A stretch of 64,000 nt of DNA from the NCBI RefSeq assembly GCF_010093815.1, contig NW_022985572.1:62001-126000 (forward strand), read 5' to 3'. Made by a program: the position numbers and the translations under genes. The first letter of the stretch is position 1; every line of letters starts with the position of its first letter. Shown here piece after piece: positions 54,822-64,000 of the stretch. Origin of the DNA: Pseudovirgaria hyperparasitica (Eukaryota > Ascomycota > Dothideomycetes > Acrospermales > Acrospermaceae). Below the pieces are notes generated by a model. It was not told where the DNA came from. It ran no database searches and saw only the letters and a program-made list of their open reading frames with translations.

Positions 54822-56498
54822 CTACGTCTCGACCAGCTTCTCGCTAGCAACACTCGCACGCTTCTTCATCCGGACAAAGAAGTCGAATTGTGGCACAAAC
54901 CAGCGATTCTCCAAGCGCCATTCATTCTTCGCGTTCGGACAGTCTAGCTCCAGCTCGTATGTCTTCAGTAGTGTCGGGACCAGCTTATACACTTCTAGAT
55001 ATGAGATGTTCTTGCCGATGCAGGAACGGTGCCCGTGACCGAACTGTACACGTTAGCATCACACAGGGGTAGGTAGGGAGGTTTGGTGTTTCCTTGAACT
55101 TACTGTGAGAAGAGAGTTCTCCATCTTCTTCCTCTGCTCGGCGTCACAGTCCAGCCAGCGCTCTGGCCGCCATGTATCGACTTCGGCGCCAAAGACTTCC
55201 TCGTTCCGATGCACGACCCATGCACTGCATCCTACGACAGTACCTCCCTTGAACCATTCTCCTGAGATGCGAGCGCCTTCTTTTGGAACAACCCGCTCGT
55301 ACGGAAGGCCGAACGGGGGGTGGATGCGGCCAGCCTCCTTGATGCACGCATCAAGATACGGCAGTGTCAAGGACTGCTTCCATGTGACTAGCTCCGACAG
55401 ATCTGCCTGGTCGAGCTCCTGCAGCAGCCTCTCCATGGTATGTGGATGCTTGAGCAGGTTGTAGATGATGGTCCTCAGCGTGATAGCGGTGGTGTCCGAT
55501 CCAGCAGTGATGTTGGACTGCGTCCAAGCCTGTAGCGCCCACGGAGGAATGCTCTTGTCCTTCTTCATCTGCTCGATGAAGCGGGACAAGAAGTCTCGAC
55601 TGTTCAGATCCCCCTTGTTGTTCTCCACATCCTCCTCCGCCCTGAGCCGTTCGGTCTGGCGCTTGACCGCAAACTCACCCATCGCATTCCACCCGGCCGG
55701 TCGCAGCATCGAAACAATCGGATTCTTAACCCAAAGCCTGTCAATCCACGGCATCATCCCCACCTACTCATGTCAGCCCCACCCACATACCATCGGCACA
55801 ACAACAAGACCAGCACTCACCGGCGCAGTATACTCAAAATACCGCCAAATATCGCCCATGATATTATCCACATCACGGCCCTCCTCCAAGAACCCCAACC
55901 TCTTGCTAAACGTAATCTCGCCAATCACATCAAACGCATACATCTGCAACCAGGCCCCCAAATCACACAGCTCGCCCGTGCTCACAAACCGCCGATCGAC
56001 CTGCTCGAAAAACACCCGCATCGTCGAGTCGACATACGGCTCAAACGACACCAGATTGCTCATACTGTACGTCTGCGCAATCGGCCGCTTCAGCATCCGG
56101 TGCACGCCCTCGTCCTGCGTCGCAAACAGGCCCGGCAGGATCCGCCCCTTGGACATGGGCAAGATGACGTGGTAAAAGTCCGATTTGGCATATGTCCCGC
56201 TGAAGCCGTAGATTTGTGCGATCGCGCCCGGGTCGCCGACCGAGACCATGTTGGGCCCCATGCGTACGAGCGGGCCGTAGCGTCGGTGCAGCGCGATGTG
56301 CTCCTCGTGGGCGCGTCGTCGCCATACCCAGAGGAAGCGTGGGATGTTGCTGATGCGTGCCCAGAACGGGCCTGGGATGTGTGCGAGCGTCTGGTAGGTG
56401 TAGAGTGTGTAGGAGAGGAATGCAAAGGAGGCGGCCAGGAGGATGTATAGCGGGCTCAGGGCGCGGGCGGCGGAGACGACGTCGGTCGTGAGAGCCAT
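54822..56498 (-). CDS. Cytochrome P450 monooxygenase, microsomal
   Basis: Three phase-0 exons (56498-55821, 55763-55104, 55043-54822) give 519 residues. An N-terminal membrane anchor (LYILLAASFAFLSYTLYTY) precedes the proline hinge HIPGPFWARISN. The I-helix is AGSDTTAIT, the K-helix ExxR is in IKEAGRIHPP, and the PERF-like motif is WRPERW. The heme loop FGHGHRSCIGKN places the thiolate at Cys454. The set is complete, so the enzyme should be active with an NADPH-P450 reductase in the ER. The overall pattern recalls fungal P450s of the pisatin demethylase or benzoate hydroxylase type; the substrate is not predictable. An SDR and a GMC oxidoreductase lie on one side and an MFS carrier on the other, which may form a loose metabolic group. 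A 12-bp repeat sits directly upstream of its ATG. Confidence 0.92.
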
Positions 56499-56532
56499 GG
56501 TGGTGATGGTGTGGTTGTAGTCAGGAGTGTGT

Positions 56533-56580
56533 CCGTGAGTGTACTCGTGAGTGTCTTCGTGAGTGTATCCGTGAGTGAAT
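56533..56580. repeat. 12-bp tandem repeat upstream of the P450
   Basis: Four imperfect units of gtgagtgtNNtc spaced by 12 bp, about 35-80 bp upstream of the P450 ATG, so probably within its 5' UTR or core promoter. Confidence 0.8.
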
Positions 56581-57606
56581 GCGTGCGTACGTTATCTATC
56601 CGTTAGTATATCCGTAAATTTCGCCAGGCAAACAGCACAACTACGATCATCCAAAGCAGTCAGTCAATCTTTATCAAAATCAACCGTGCAAACAGCAAAA
56701 CTTCCGCGCCGCACGTGCGTCCTACTCACATCTATATTCCCCCTTATCCAAACACATATCCCCACTCAGCAGACCCTCCCTATACCCAACTCCTACGTAG
56801 GTACCTACATGCCCAGCCCCAAGCTACCCCGGACCCGCGTACATCACAACCCATAGAGCTGTCCCCGGTCCGTATTTCTCATGCTACCCAGGTACCCTAC
56901 ACCATCCCCGGAGCCCGCGTATACCTTATTCAGCTCCCTCGAGTCCAAACACACAATGCACGAAACCCAGCACGGCGTACACGCATCATACGTTGCGTGC
57001 AGCGCCGTTGTCAGCGCGCCTCTTACATATCCAACCATTCTTTGTATCGTGGATGTACATAGTATCGTCTTACAGATTACATGCTACAAAGCGGCTGCGG
57101 CGTAGATGGATTGGATTGTTTGTGGGTTGGGTGTGTGAGATGACATCATTGTGCGCCGGTACGCTGGGTCGTTCCGTAAGGTAAGACAAAGGAAGGAAGT
57201 TCAGCTGAGATTCCTGTGCGAGCATGGACGTAGCTTTTGGAGGGTGGCTATGAAAGACTATAGAGCTGTAAAACTGGGTATACAGGGGTGATGGTAGGTA
57301 CAGTAGAGCATCGAAGAGAATGTACATACATACACAGCATATAGACAGCACATGCCATACCATCTAATAAAATGTACATTACTGAGACTATGATAGACTC
57401 CCATGCATTACATATTCCAATTCCGACATCCTCTCTCTTTCACTTGCCTTCCGTATACAGTAACCATGTCTTAGGTTACAAGACCGTGTTCTAGACAATT
57501 CTTGTGTCTACGGAAAAGCGCTATTTGTTCCGTTTTCCACATTCGATTCGTTATCAAACGAGAGGAAAAGAGGCACAGTGCAAAGTTTGTCTTTGTCGTG
57601 GTGTGT

Positions 57607-57630
57607 GGTGTAGTGTAGTGTAGTGTAGTT
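57607..57630. repeat. GTGTA pentanucleotide run
   Basis: About four tandem gtgta units in a G/T-rich strand. It is non-coding and downstream of the SDR gene. Confidence 0.8.
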
Positions 57631-58057
57631 TTGTGTCGTGTGATATTGTGCCGTGTCCGTGGCTTTGCTGTGCCGCAATTGTGTTCCATTGATTTTGGTG
57701 TTTTGTGGAATGTGGATCTGTTAGGACGCTACATGGCGTGGTACTGGCATTGGAATGATTTGATAGATGGATGTTTGGCGTGCGGGGTTGAGAGGGGCCG
57801 GATTGTGGTGTGGTGATATGGCAGCAAAGAGAAAAGACAAATGTTGCGAGCGATAGAATGAAGAAGTCACAGCACAAGATAGCAGGAAGTAGTGAATCAA
57901 AGGATTAGTTTGGTGTCTATAGTACATGCGCGCGTTTAACATTGATGCTCCCAGGATCCTTCCGAGCAACACGGCCATCGCTAGCTTCCGAGACAGGCGG
58001 GAAGGAGACTCGTCATGGGTGAAATTCGTGTATGCGTGAGCTGTTTTCTGCTGCCAC

Positions 58058-58930
58058 TTAGACGGCACCGCCGTTGATGCGTAGGGTCTGGCCCGTGATC
58101 CAGCGGGAGTCGTTGCCAGACAGGAATGCCATGGTGTCGGCAATTTCGTCTGGCTTTCCGAGACGGTTGTAAGGGCTGGCGGCGGCGAGCTTCTCGATGA
58201 TGGCGTCGGGCTTGCCCTTGAGGAAGAGGTCGGTGCCGGTCGGGCCAGGAGCGACGGCGTTGACGTTGATGCCCTTGCTGGCGAGGTCCTTTGCCATGAC
58301 ACGCGCCATCTGCTCAATGGAGCCCTTGGTGCTGACGTATAGGAGGTAGTTGGGGGTGATGGGCGAGAGACCGGTCAGGGTGGTGGAGACGAGGATGATT
58401 CTGCCGCCGGGGTTCATGAAAGGGACGGCCTTTTGCACCAGGAAGTAGGGGCCCTTGACGTTGAGGCCGAAGGTGTTGTCGAAGTCTTGCTCGGTGGTTT
58501 GCTCGAGAGTCTTCATGGGCAAGATACCGGCGTTGGGGATGAGGATATCGATCTTTCCAAACTTGGCGACGGTTTGCTTGACGAGACCCTCAATTTCAGT
58601 CACATTGGCGGCGTTGGCCTTGACTGCGAGTGCATTACCACCACCAATCTGGTTGACAATGTCGTCGGCGGCCTTGGAGTCGCTGGAGTAGTTGACAACG
58701 ACCTTGGCACCGTCTCTTGCGAGGCGGAGAGCTGCCTGAGCACCGATGCCCTTGGAGCCACCAGTGATGAGAGCGACCTTGCCGGCGAGAGGAAGAGACA
58801 TGGTTGTGTTGGAGTGGGCGGGAATGCTACGGTCTACGAGAGTCTTTTCGGCGGTCGAGGTGGAAGCGGCGTCGTCTTTTGGACAGTTCTTGGAATGCGG
58901 CAGGTGGAGGATGTTTGAGAGAGAAGGCAT
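58058..58930 (-). CDS. Short-chain dehydrogenase/reductase (classical SDR)
   Basis: Single exon of 290 residues. Cofactor motif TGGSKGIG spans 56-63, NAG is at 133-135, the catalytic Ser is about 182 (ILVSTTLTG), and Tyr198-x3-Lys202 lies in YVSTKG. The PG motif follows in NAVAPGPTGTDLF and the end is ITGQTLRINGG. All catalytic residues are present. NYSSDSKAADDIV after beta-2 suggests NADPH preference. The family reduces ketones or oxidises alcohols; the substrate is not predictable. The first 43 residues precede the Rossmann core and may be absent if translation starts at MSLPLAGK (ATG 58801). A TTTATAAG element lies about 120 bp upstream of 58930. It is co-oriented with the P450. Confidence 0.9.
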   Translation of the reverse strand: MPSLSNILHLPHSKNCPKDDAASTSTAEKTLVDRSIPAHSNTTMSLPLAGKVALITGGSKGIGAQAALRLARDGAKVVVNYSSDSKAADDIVNQIGGGNALAVKANAANVTEIEGLVKQTVAKFGKIDILIPNAGILPMKTLEQTTEQDFDNTFGLNVKGPYFLVQKAVPFMNPGGRIILVSTTLTGLSPITPNYLLYVSTKGSIEQMARVMAKDLASKGINVNAVAPGPTGTDLFLKGKPDAIIEKLAAASPYNRLGKPDEIADTMAFLSGNDSRWITGQTLRINGGAV

Positions 58931-61119
58931 ATGATGTTGTAGACAGTCAGATTGTCTGTTGCTGAGCTGGACTGGGTGTTGTGGTAGTAGGTGAGATGAT
59001 GAGTGAGATTGTTGTGATGAGGTAGGACATGTCAGGACGGGAGGATGGTTGTCTTATAAACAATGGCATGGGGGCAGACCGGAGTTGGGGTTACACAGCT
59101 GAGTGAACGCAGGTGCCTGGATATTGAAGCTTACCTCCGACTCACTCTGGCCATCCGCAGCCTCGTTCTTGGGCAACACATCACTCTCCCGGGGTTTGGA
59201 GGCATGGCGCTGCACCGATGAGCACATTCGCGGGCAGAACAGAGTGTTTTGATGCAAGGAATACACGGGTCTGGCGCAGGATGGAGATGGTGAATGGATC
59301 GATCGACCCAGGATGCAGCCACCTGGGCAGACTTGGACAAACTTGACTATGCGAGGCCCAGCAAAGCAACAACGCCATCAATCAGGAATCAATATGACAA
59401 TTAGTAGCCACATCGGGTCCAGCTTCGAAGCATTGATTGCACCCAGGAAGCGCCTCGATTGCGGCACAGTCAACAGAGTGAATCAGCATTGAAACCAACA
59501 ACCAGAACAACAACAACAACAACAATAACAACAGTAACATGACATAATCTGACAATGACGTACTTAGAGAACAAAGGAAGGTGCGTTCAGTCGTGTCGGC
59601 CCCCACTGCGCATCCTACGTCATACCTGTCGCTATTTCCATACCAGCCACTAGCTATATCAGGTTAGTTTGTCTTTCCCGACGTCTCCGCGCTCGGAATC
59701 GCTTCCGGATTTTCCTCAACACCAAAGCCCTATATCCGTCGTGTGTCTTTGTCATCCTTCCATTCAATCTTACATTCTTACATCCTACCATGATCCCATC
59801 TCTGTCCAGGTCTCATTTCAACATCTCGAAAACACACTCATCATTACCAGCTTGCAGCATACATCGACCTCTTGTCGCAGAACCACCTTGGCGGTGGACG
59901 ATGGGCATTCATCTCTAGCCCACATTCCATCTATCTCCAGCCCGCCATCATGTCTGCTCATCGCTAGTCTCCCTTTTCAGTACTTTCACTCAAGTCTCGA
60001 GCATCTGCGTGTAGCTAGTTTGCTGCCTCTGGATCTGGCATCGCCTACTTCTGTTCGTTTAACATGTCGTCCAGCTGAGGCCAATATGGACCTCAGTAAC
60101 CCAACTTGCACGCCTTTTCTCTGCAATTTGAGCTGTAGTCGATTATGTCGTTGTTGAGTGTCCAATGGACAACACAAAATTCAGCCTTTCGAAGACAAGC
60201 TTCTGCCATGTCTTGGAGCTCCTCCTTCTCATTGGTAGATAGTCCACATCAGATCTATTCGGCTATCGAACATCGCTGATTTTCATTCTAATGCAATTTC
60301 CCTCCCGTCATTATGCATTTACCATCAGAGCTGACTTCATGCGCCACACACGGCCGGCCTCACGCACGGTGACGTTCGCACAGGACCCGAGTACAAAGGA
60401 GCTGTCACTTTACGATGCTGCTCCCTCCACTTATCTACCCTCTTCCACGGTCGACTTCGCCCAACACCTTCTATTCTTATCCACGACCGTAACTGGTTCT
60501 GATCGACCCGAAATGGAACTTTTGGTCTCGTGTGTTTCGCCATGCCCTGACGCCTTGACATCTCGTTTCATGCGAAAAGGATCTGCTGCAAGGCACATCT
60601 GACGCCACACGTGGCCAGCCCCGGCCTGTTTCAGAGCCTCCAATCTGGAGGATCCGAACATCTCTCGTGAACATGATTCAGTTCAGCCTTCTTATGGCTC
60701 ACAATGCGCCACACGTGTTGGTGGAAAGCGACTCCCGCGCGCCCTGTGCAGCCACGAGGTGCTCTGATCAGCGCCTCCGCCTCGTGCAACGCCTCCATTC
60801 ATTGACCGGATTCAAGATCATGTTCCAATAAAAGATATCAGCCCCATAGATGGGCCATAGCGACACATGCAACGGTTCGGTACGAGATCTAGCATACTCG
60901 GTGTATTGTACGGACAGAGCATCTGGACGAAACTGTGGATAAACGATACGAGATGATGAGTCTAGAAACTCAGCCTCGGGGAGTGGAATCTATATAAGAC
61001 GATGCCACGGTCAAGCCAAAGACCGGAATATCATCATCTCAACATTCTAACGGATAGGGCATTCGCAAGGCTCGTGGTTTTTGCGTGTTCGTTGTTATAG
61101 TATAAGAGTTCTAGCCGCC
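58931..61119. other. Intergenic, no gene seen
   Basis: About 2.2 kb between the divergent SDR and GMC genes. A plus-strand frame of 162 codons at 59669-60157 has no domain features. An aac trinucleotide run lies near 59505-59535, and GCGCCACAC-like words recur near 60340, 60600 and 60705. Confidence 0.45.
60991..60998 (+). promoter_or_regulatory. TATA-box-like element upstream of the GMC oxidoreductase
   Basis: TATATAAG 129 bp upstream of the ATG at 61120. Position and sequence fit a fungal core promoter. Confidence 0.5.
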
Positions 61120-63125
61120 ATGTTGGGAACTGCCACTGCCTTTGCCCTCTTTGGGCTGCTGTCCACAGTCAGCGCGTTTCCCACGCCTGCGTACGGCAAA
61201 GCCCCTTTCAAGACTCGCCAAACTGGTGGTCTTGGGCCACTCGACCTCCTGGGCAGCGCATATGGCGTTCCGGCCCCGAATCAAACCTTTGACTACATCG
61301 TTGTTGGCGGCGGCAATGCGGGTCTGACTATCGCGGCACGGTTGGCAGAAGTTCCCACGAACCGCGTGGCCGTGATCGAGGCGGGGACGTTCTACGAGTT
61401 GAGCAACGGAAACAACAGCGAGACCCCAGCAACGGACATTACATATGTCGGAAAGGCGCTGGACGATTGGCATCCGGGTATTGACTGGGGTTTTGCTACG
61501 ACACCGCAAGCTGTACGCAATCTTGCCCCTGTACAACATAACAAGAACTAACAGATCTAGGGTCTCGACGGGGACGTCAGTCACTATGCGCGTGGAAAGG
61601 TTCTGGGTGGGAGCTCTGCACGAAACTACATGACATACCACGCACCGACAACAGAGTCGCTTCAGATGTGGGCAGATATGGTGGACGACCAGAGCTACAC
61701 TTTCGAAAACTTCTACCCCTACTACAAGAAGAGTCAGGGGTTCACGGAGCCGGACATGTCGCGCCGCTTTCCCAACGCCACAGTCGACTACGATCCGGAC
61801 TCTTTCGGCACTGACGGTCCTCTCTCTGTTATCTATCCCAACTACGCGACTGCGTTTGCAACATGGGCGAAACGTGCGTTTGCCGAAGTTGGCATGCCTG
61901 ACATTCCAGGTTTCACGAGTGGGCAATTGATCGGAAACGCATATGGCCCAGCAACTATCCAGTACGAAACCAACGTCCGCGATTCCTCAGAGACAGCCTT
62001 CCTGCGCCCCTACCTCGACCAAGACTACCCGAACCTCATCGTCTTCAACCACCACCTCGCCACCCGTATCATCTTCGACGGTACCCGTGCCACCGGTGTC
62101 GAGGTCGACACCAACGGCTTCGTCTACACCATCGCAGCAACCAGCGAAGTCATCGTCTCCGCCGGCGCCTTCCAATCTCCGCAACTGCTCATGGTCTCCG
62201 GCATCGGGCCCGCCGAGGTGCTCTCCGCAAACAACATCCCCGTCATCGCCGACCGCCCAGGCGTCGGCCAGAACATGTGGGACCACGTCCTCTTCGGGCC
62301 CTCATACCGCGTCAACGTACTCACCGGCTCCGCCATGGCCGACCCCGTCTACACGGCCGAGCAAGTCCGCCTCTTCAACGAAGAACGCCGCGGCGCCCTC
62401 GCCAGCCCCAACAACGACGTCTTCGCCTGGGAGAAACTCCCGCACCGCAACTGGTCCTCCTCCGTCGAGTCCGCCCTGCGCTCCTTCCCAGCCGACTGGC
62501 CCGAGATCGAGTACATCGCCCCGCAAGGCTACTTTGGCTACTGCGAAAACTTCAACCGCGACGCGCCCGTAGACGGCTTCAACTACGCCTCCGTCGTCGC
62601 CGGCCTCGTCGCCCCGCTGTCCCGCGGCAACATCTCCATTTCCTCCGCCGACATGCGCGACGCCCCGCTCATCAACCCGAACTGGCTCACCCACGAGGCC
62701 GACATTGCCGTGGCCATCGCCAGCTACAGACGCACGCGCGACATCTGGAACGCGCCTAGCTTGCGCAACATCACCATCGGCCCGGAGTATTTCCCGGGCG
62801 AGTTCGAGCCCAGTCGCACGGACGCCGAGCTGTTGGCGCTGATCAAGAAGTCTGTTAGTACCATCTTCCATGCGAGCTGTACGTGTGCCATGGGCCGCGA
62901 GGATGATGAGAATGCGGTTGTGGATACGCGGGCGCGGGTCATTGGTGCTCAGGGCTTGAGGGTGGTGGATGCGAGCTCGTTTCCGATTCTGCCGCCGGGG
63001 CATCCGATGAGTACTGTTTGTAAGTCTTGCGCTGGTGTTGTGACGCTTGGACTGCTTGCTGACTTGATGATGTAGATGCGCTTGCGGAGAAGATTGCGGA
63101 CGATATCAAGAATGGGTCCTCGTGA
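61120..63125 (+). CDS. Secreted GMC-family FAD oxidoreductase
   Basis: Three exons (61120-61512, 61561-63019, 63076-63125) give 633 residues. The ATG at 61120 has a gccgcc context and opens a signal peptide (FALFGLLSTVSAFPTPA). The FAD motif VVGGGNAGLT spans about 61-70, signature 1 is GKVLGGSSARNYMTYH, and signature 2 is GAFQSPQLLMVSGIGPAE. The active-site pair is the His in TIFHASCTCAMG and His612 in PPGHPMSTVYALA, the latter split by the last intron. Both introns restore frame and the last exon encodes only 16 codons. Homologues oxidise glucose, aryl alcohols or other alcohols outside the cell, giving H2O2. The exact substrate is unknown. It lies 2.2 kb from, and divergent to, the SDR. The 3' half of exon 2 is very GC-rich. 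Confidence 0.92.
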
Positions 63126-63357
63126 CTGGGCTTGTCTGTATAGGTCGACGCTTTGCGATGGAGTAGAGGGAGTCTGGGAGGTGTATACATAATTTCCTTG
63201 TCATAGCGGGTGTTTTGTTGGGGGGGGGAGTTTTGTATGCATAATCTCATTGTTCGTAGCAGGGCGTTTCGTTCGTTGTATATGATACATCATCTATAGC
63301 ATAAGTTCATCATCTTCCCGTACCCGCTTTGTCATCTCCAATCTCGCATGTCGATAA

Positions 63358-63973
63358 CTAACATCCCTCCCCACCCTCTCCGCTCCTCCCCACCGGCACC
63401 CACCCCTTCGGCCTCTCCCGGCCCCGTATCACGAGCTCATACGACGCCTTCTCCACCTTCTCCACACTCTGCCTCACAACAACCATCTTCTTCTCCAACT
63501 GCCCTCCAAACCAACTCCCCTCCTGCACATCCAGCGCCTCCAGCACCATCCTCACATCACGCAAATCATCCAACAACAATCTCCCTTGCCCCTTTTCCTC
63601 TCCCTGCCCCTTGTCCCCACCCGTAACACCCCTCTCCGCAGCCCCCAAAACACCAACCCGCATAACCTCGCCCGTGAAATCACACATCCCAAGCACATAA
63701 TCCTCCACCCCGATACCCACACCTCCACCCACACAGATACCCAGCCGCGCAAACACCCCACAACACTCCTCATACGACAACAACGTGCGCGTAGTAATGT
63801 AGCGCTCGAAACACAGCGCCTCGATATATTCCTGATTCGCGCCCGTGAGGTTCACGGCGTAGCGATGCGCGTTGGGCCCGTGCAGATCGGGCGCTATGGA
63901 GGCGTAGAAGGCGGCGATTGTGCTGTGGAAGGAGGCTGTTGACGGGGTGGGCGTGCGGTGGAGGGCGAAGATG
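63358..63973 (-). CDS. Translin-associated factor X (TRAX), 3' exon
   Basis: The last exon runs from an acceptor at 63974 (ccaaag) to the stop at 63358 and encodes 204 residues; earlier exons lie beyond the right edge. Marks of TRAX are IFALHRTPTP, FYASIAPDLHGPNAHRYAVN, GANQEYIEALCFERYI, VEDYVLGMCDFTGEVMRVGV and RQSVEKVEKASYELVIRGRE ending in RPKGWVPV. TRAX joins translin in the octameric C3PO endoribonuclease, where TRAX carries the catalytic acidic residues; glutamates of the EALCFE and TGEVMR segments are candidates. C3PO is linked to RNA interference and tRNA processing in fungi. The exon is intact. The gene is convergent with the GMC oxidoreductase, 232 bp apart, with a short G-run between them. 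Confidence 0.9.
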
Positions 63974-64000
63974 CTTTGGGGAGGTACATGTTAGCTGGTA

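Larger units (their letters stand above)
56499..58057. other. Intergenic, gene-poor with simple repeats
   Basis: About 1.6 kb. It contains the 12-bp repeat next to the P450 start and a GTGTA run at 57607-57630. The many open frames are short and show no domains. Confidence 0.5.

Noticed and set aside
57607-57630. GTGTA and other G/T-rich runs as interstitial telomere repeats
   Set aside because: The unit is not TTAGGG and copy number is low; it is an ordinary simple repeat.
59669-60157. A 162-codon Ser/Pro-rich open frame
   Set aside because: The composition reflects C/T-rich DNA. No conserved motif and no nearby splice partners were found.
61943-62759. Ser/Thr/Pro-rich and Arg-rich frames inside the GMC gene
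   Set aside because: They are alternate-frame shadows caused by high third-position GC in exon 2.

Overview
The window is nuclear DNA of a filamentous ascomycete fungus (Pezizomycotina; Dothideomycetes would fit, but this is inference). Genes are monocistronic, on both strands, and broken by short GT-AG introns of about 45-130 nt. Several families are typically fungal: a fused biotin enzyme (bioDA type), Nbp35, Pat1, a Dal5-type permease, a HET-domain relic and secreted GH43 and GH76 enzymes. Splice sites were read by eye and checked by frame continuity and family motifs; no alignment was run.

Layout. 0-9 kb: 3' end of a p24 cargo receptor, a PhoD-like phosphatase, the Fe-S scaffold NBP35 and ubiquitin-activating enzyme UBA1. 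9.6-16.6 kb: an acidic orphan protein, a Dal5-type MFS permease facing a FAD-dependent amine/amino-acid oxidoreductase tail to tail, and a small four-exon DUF6699-like protein. 17.8-23 kb: a degraded HET-domain gene, a TA-rich gene-poor stretch, and a 693-residue protein in which the alpha and beta subunits of succinyl-CoA ligase are fused. 24-36 kb: two conserved proteins of unknown function, the bifunctional biotin gene head-to-head with PAT1, and U2 snRNP A' (LEA1). 36-43 kb: a GH76 mannanase-like gene with an unexplained in-frame stop, a TA-rich gene-poor block, an orphan beta-rich protein and a secreted GH43 arabinanase. 44-52 kb: a large conserved protein and two neighbouring, oppositely oriented members of a His/Glu-rich VHE-repeat family. 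52-64 kb: a monocarboxylate-type MFS transporter, a cytochrome P450, a short-chain dehydrogenase, a secreted GMC oxidoreductase and the 3' part of translin-associated factor X running off the right edge.

Most of the window is housekeeping: secretory transport, Fe-S assembly, ubiquitin activation, biotin synthesis, mRNA decay and splicing. Accessory character is concentrated at 17-20 kb, 37-41 kb and 52-63 kb. The most unusual item is the succinyl-CoA ligase alpha-beta fusion at 20.8-23.0 kb. Its beta half lacks most of the nucleotide-binding ATP-grasp module, and its linker resembles a buried mitochondrial presequence. I found no CRISPR array, rRNA, convincing tRNA or intact transposon.
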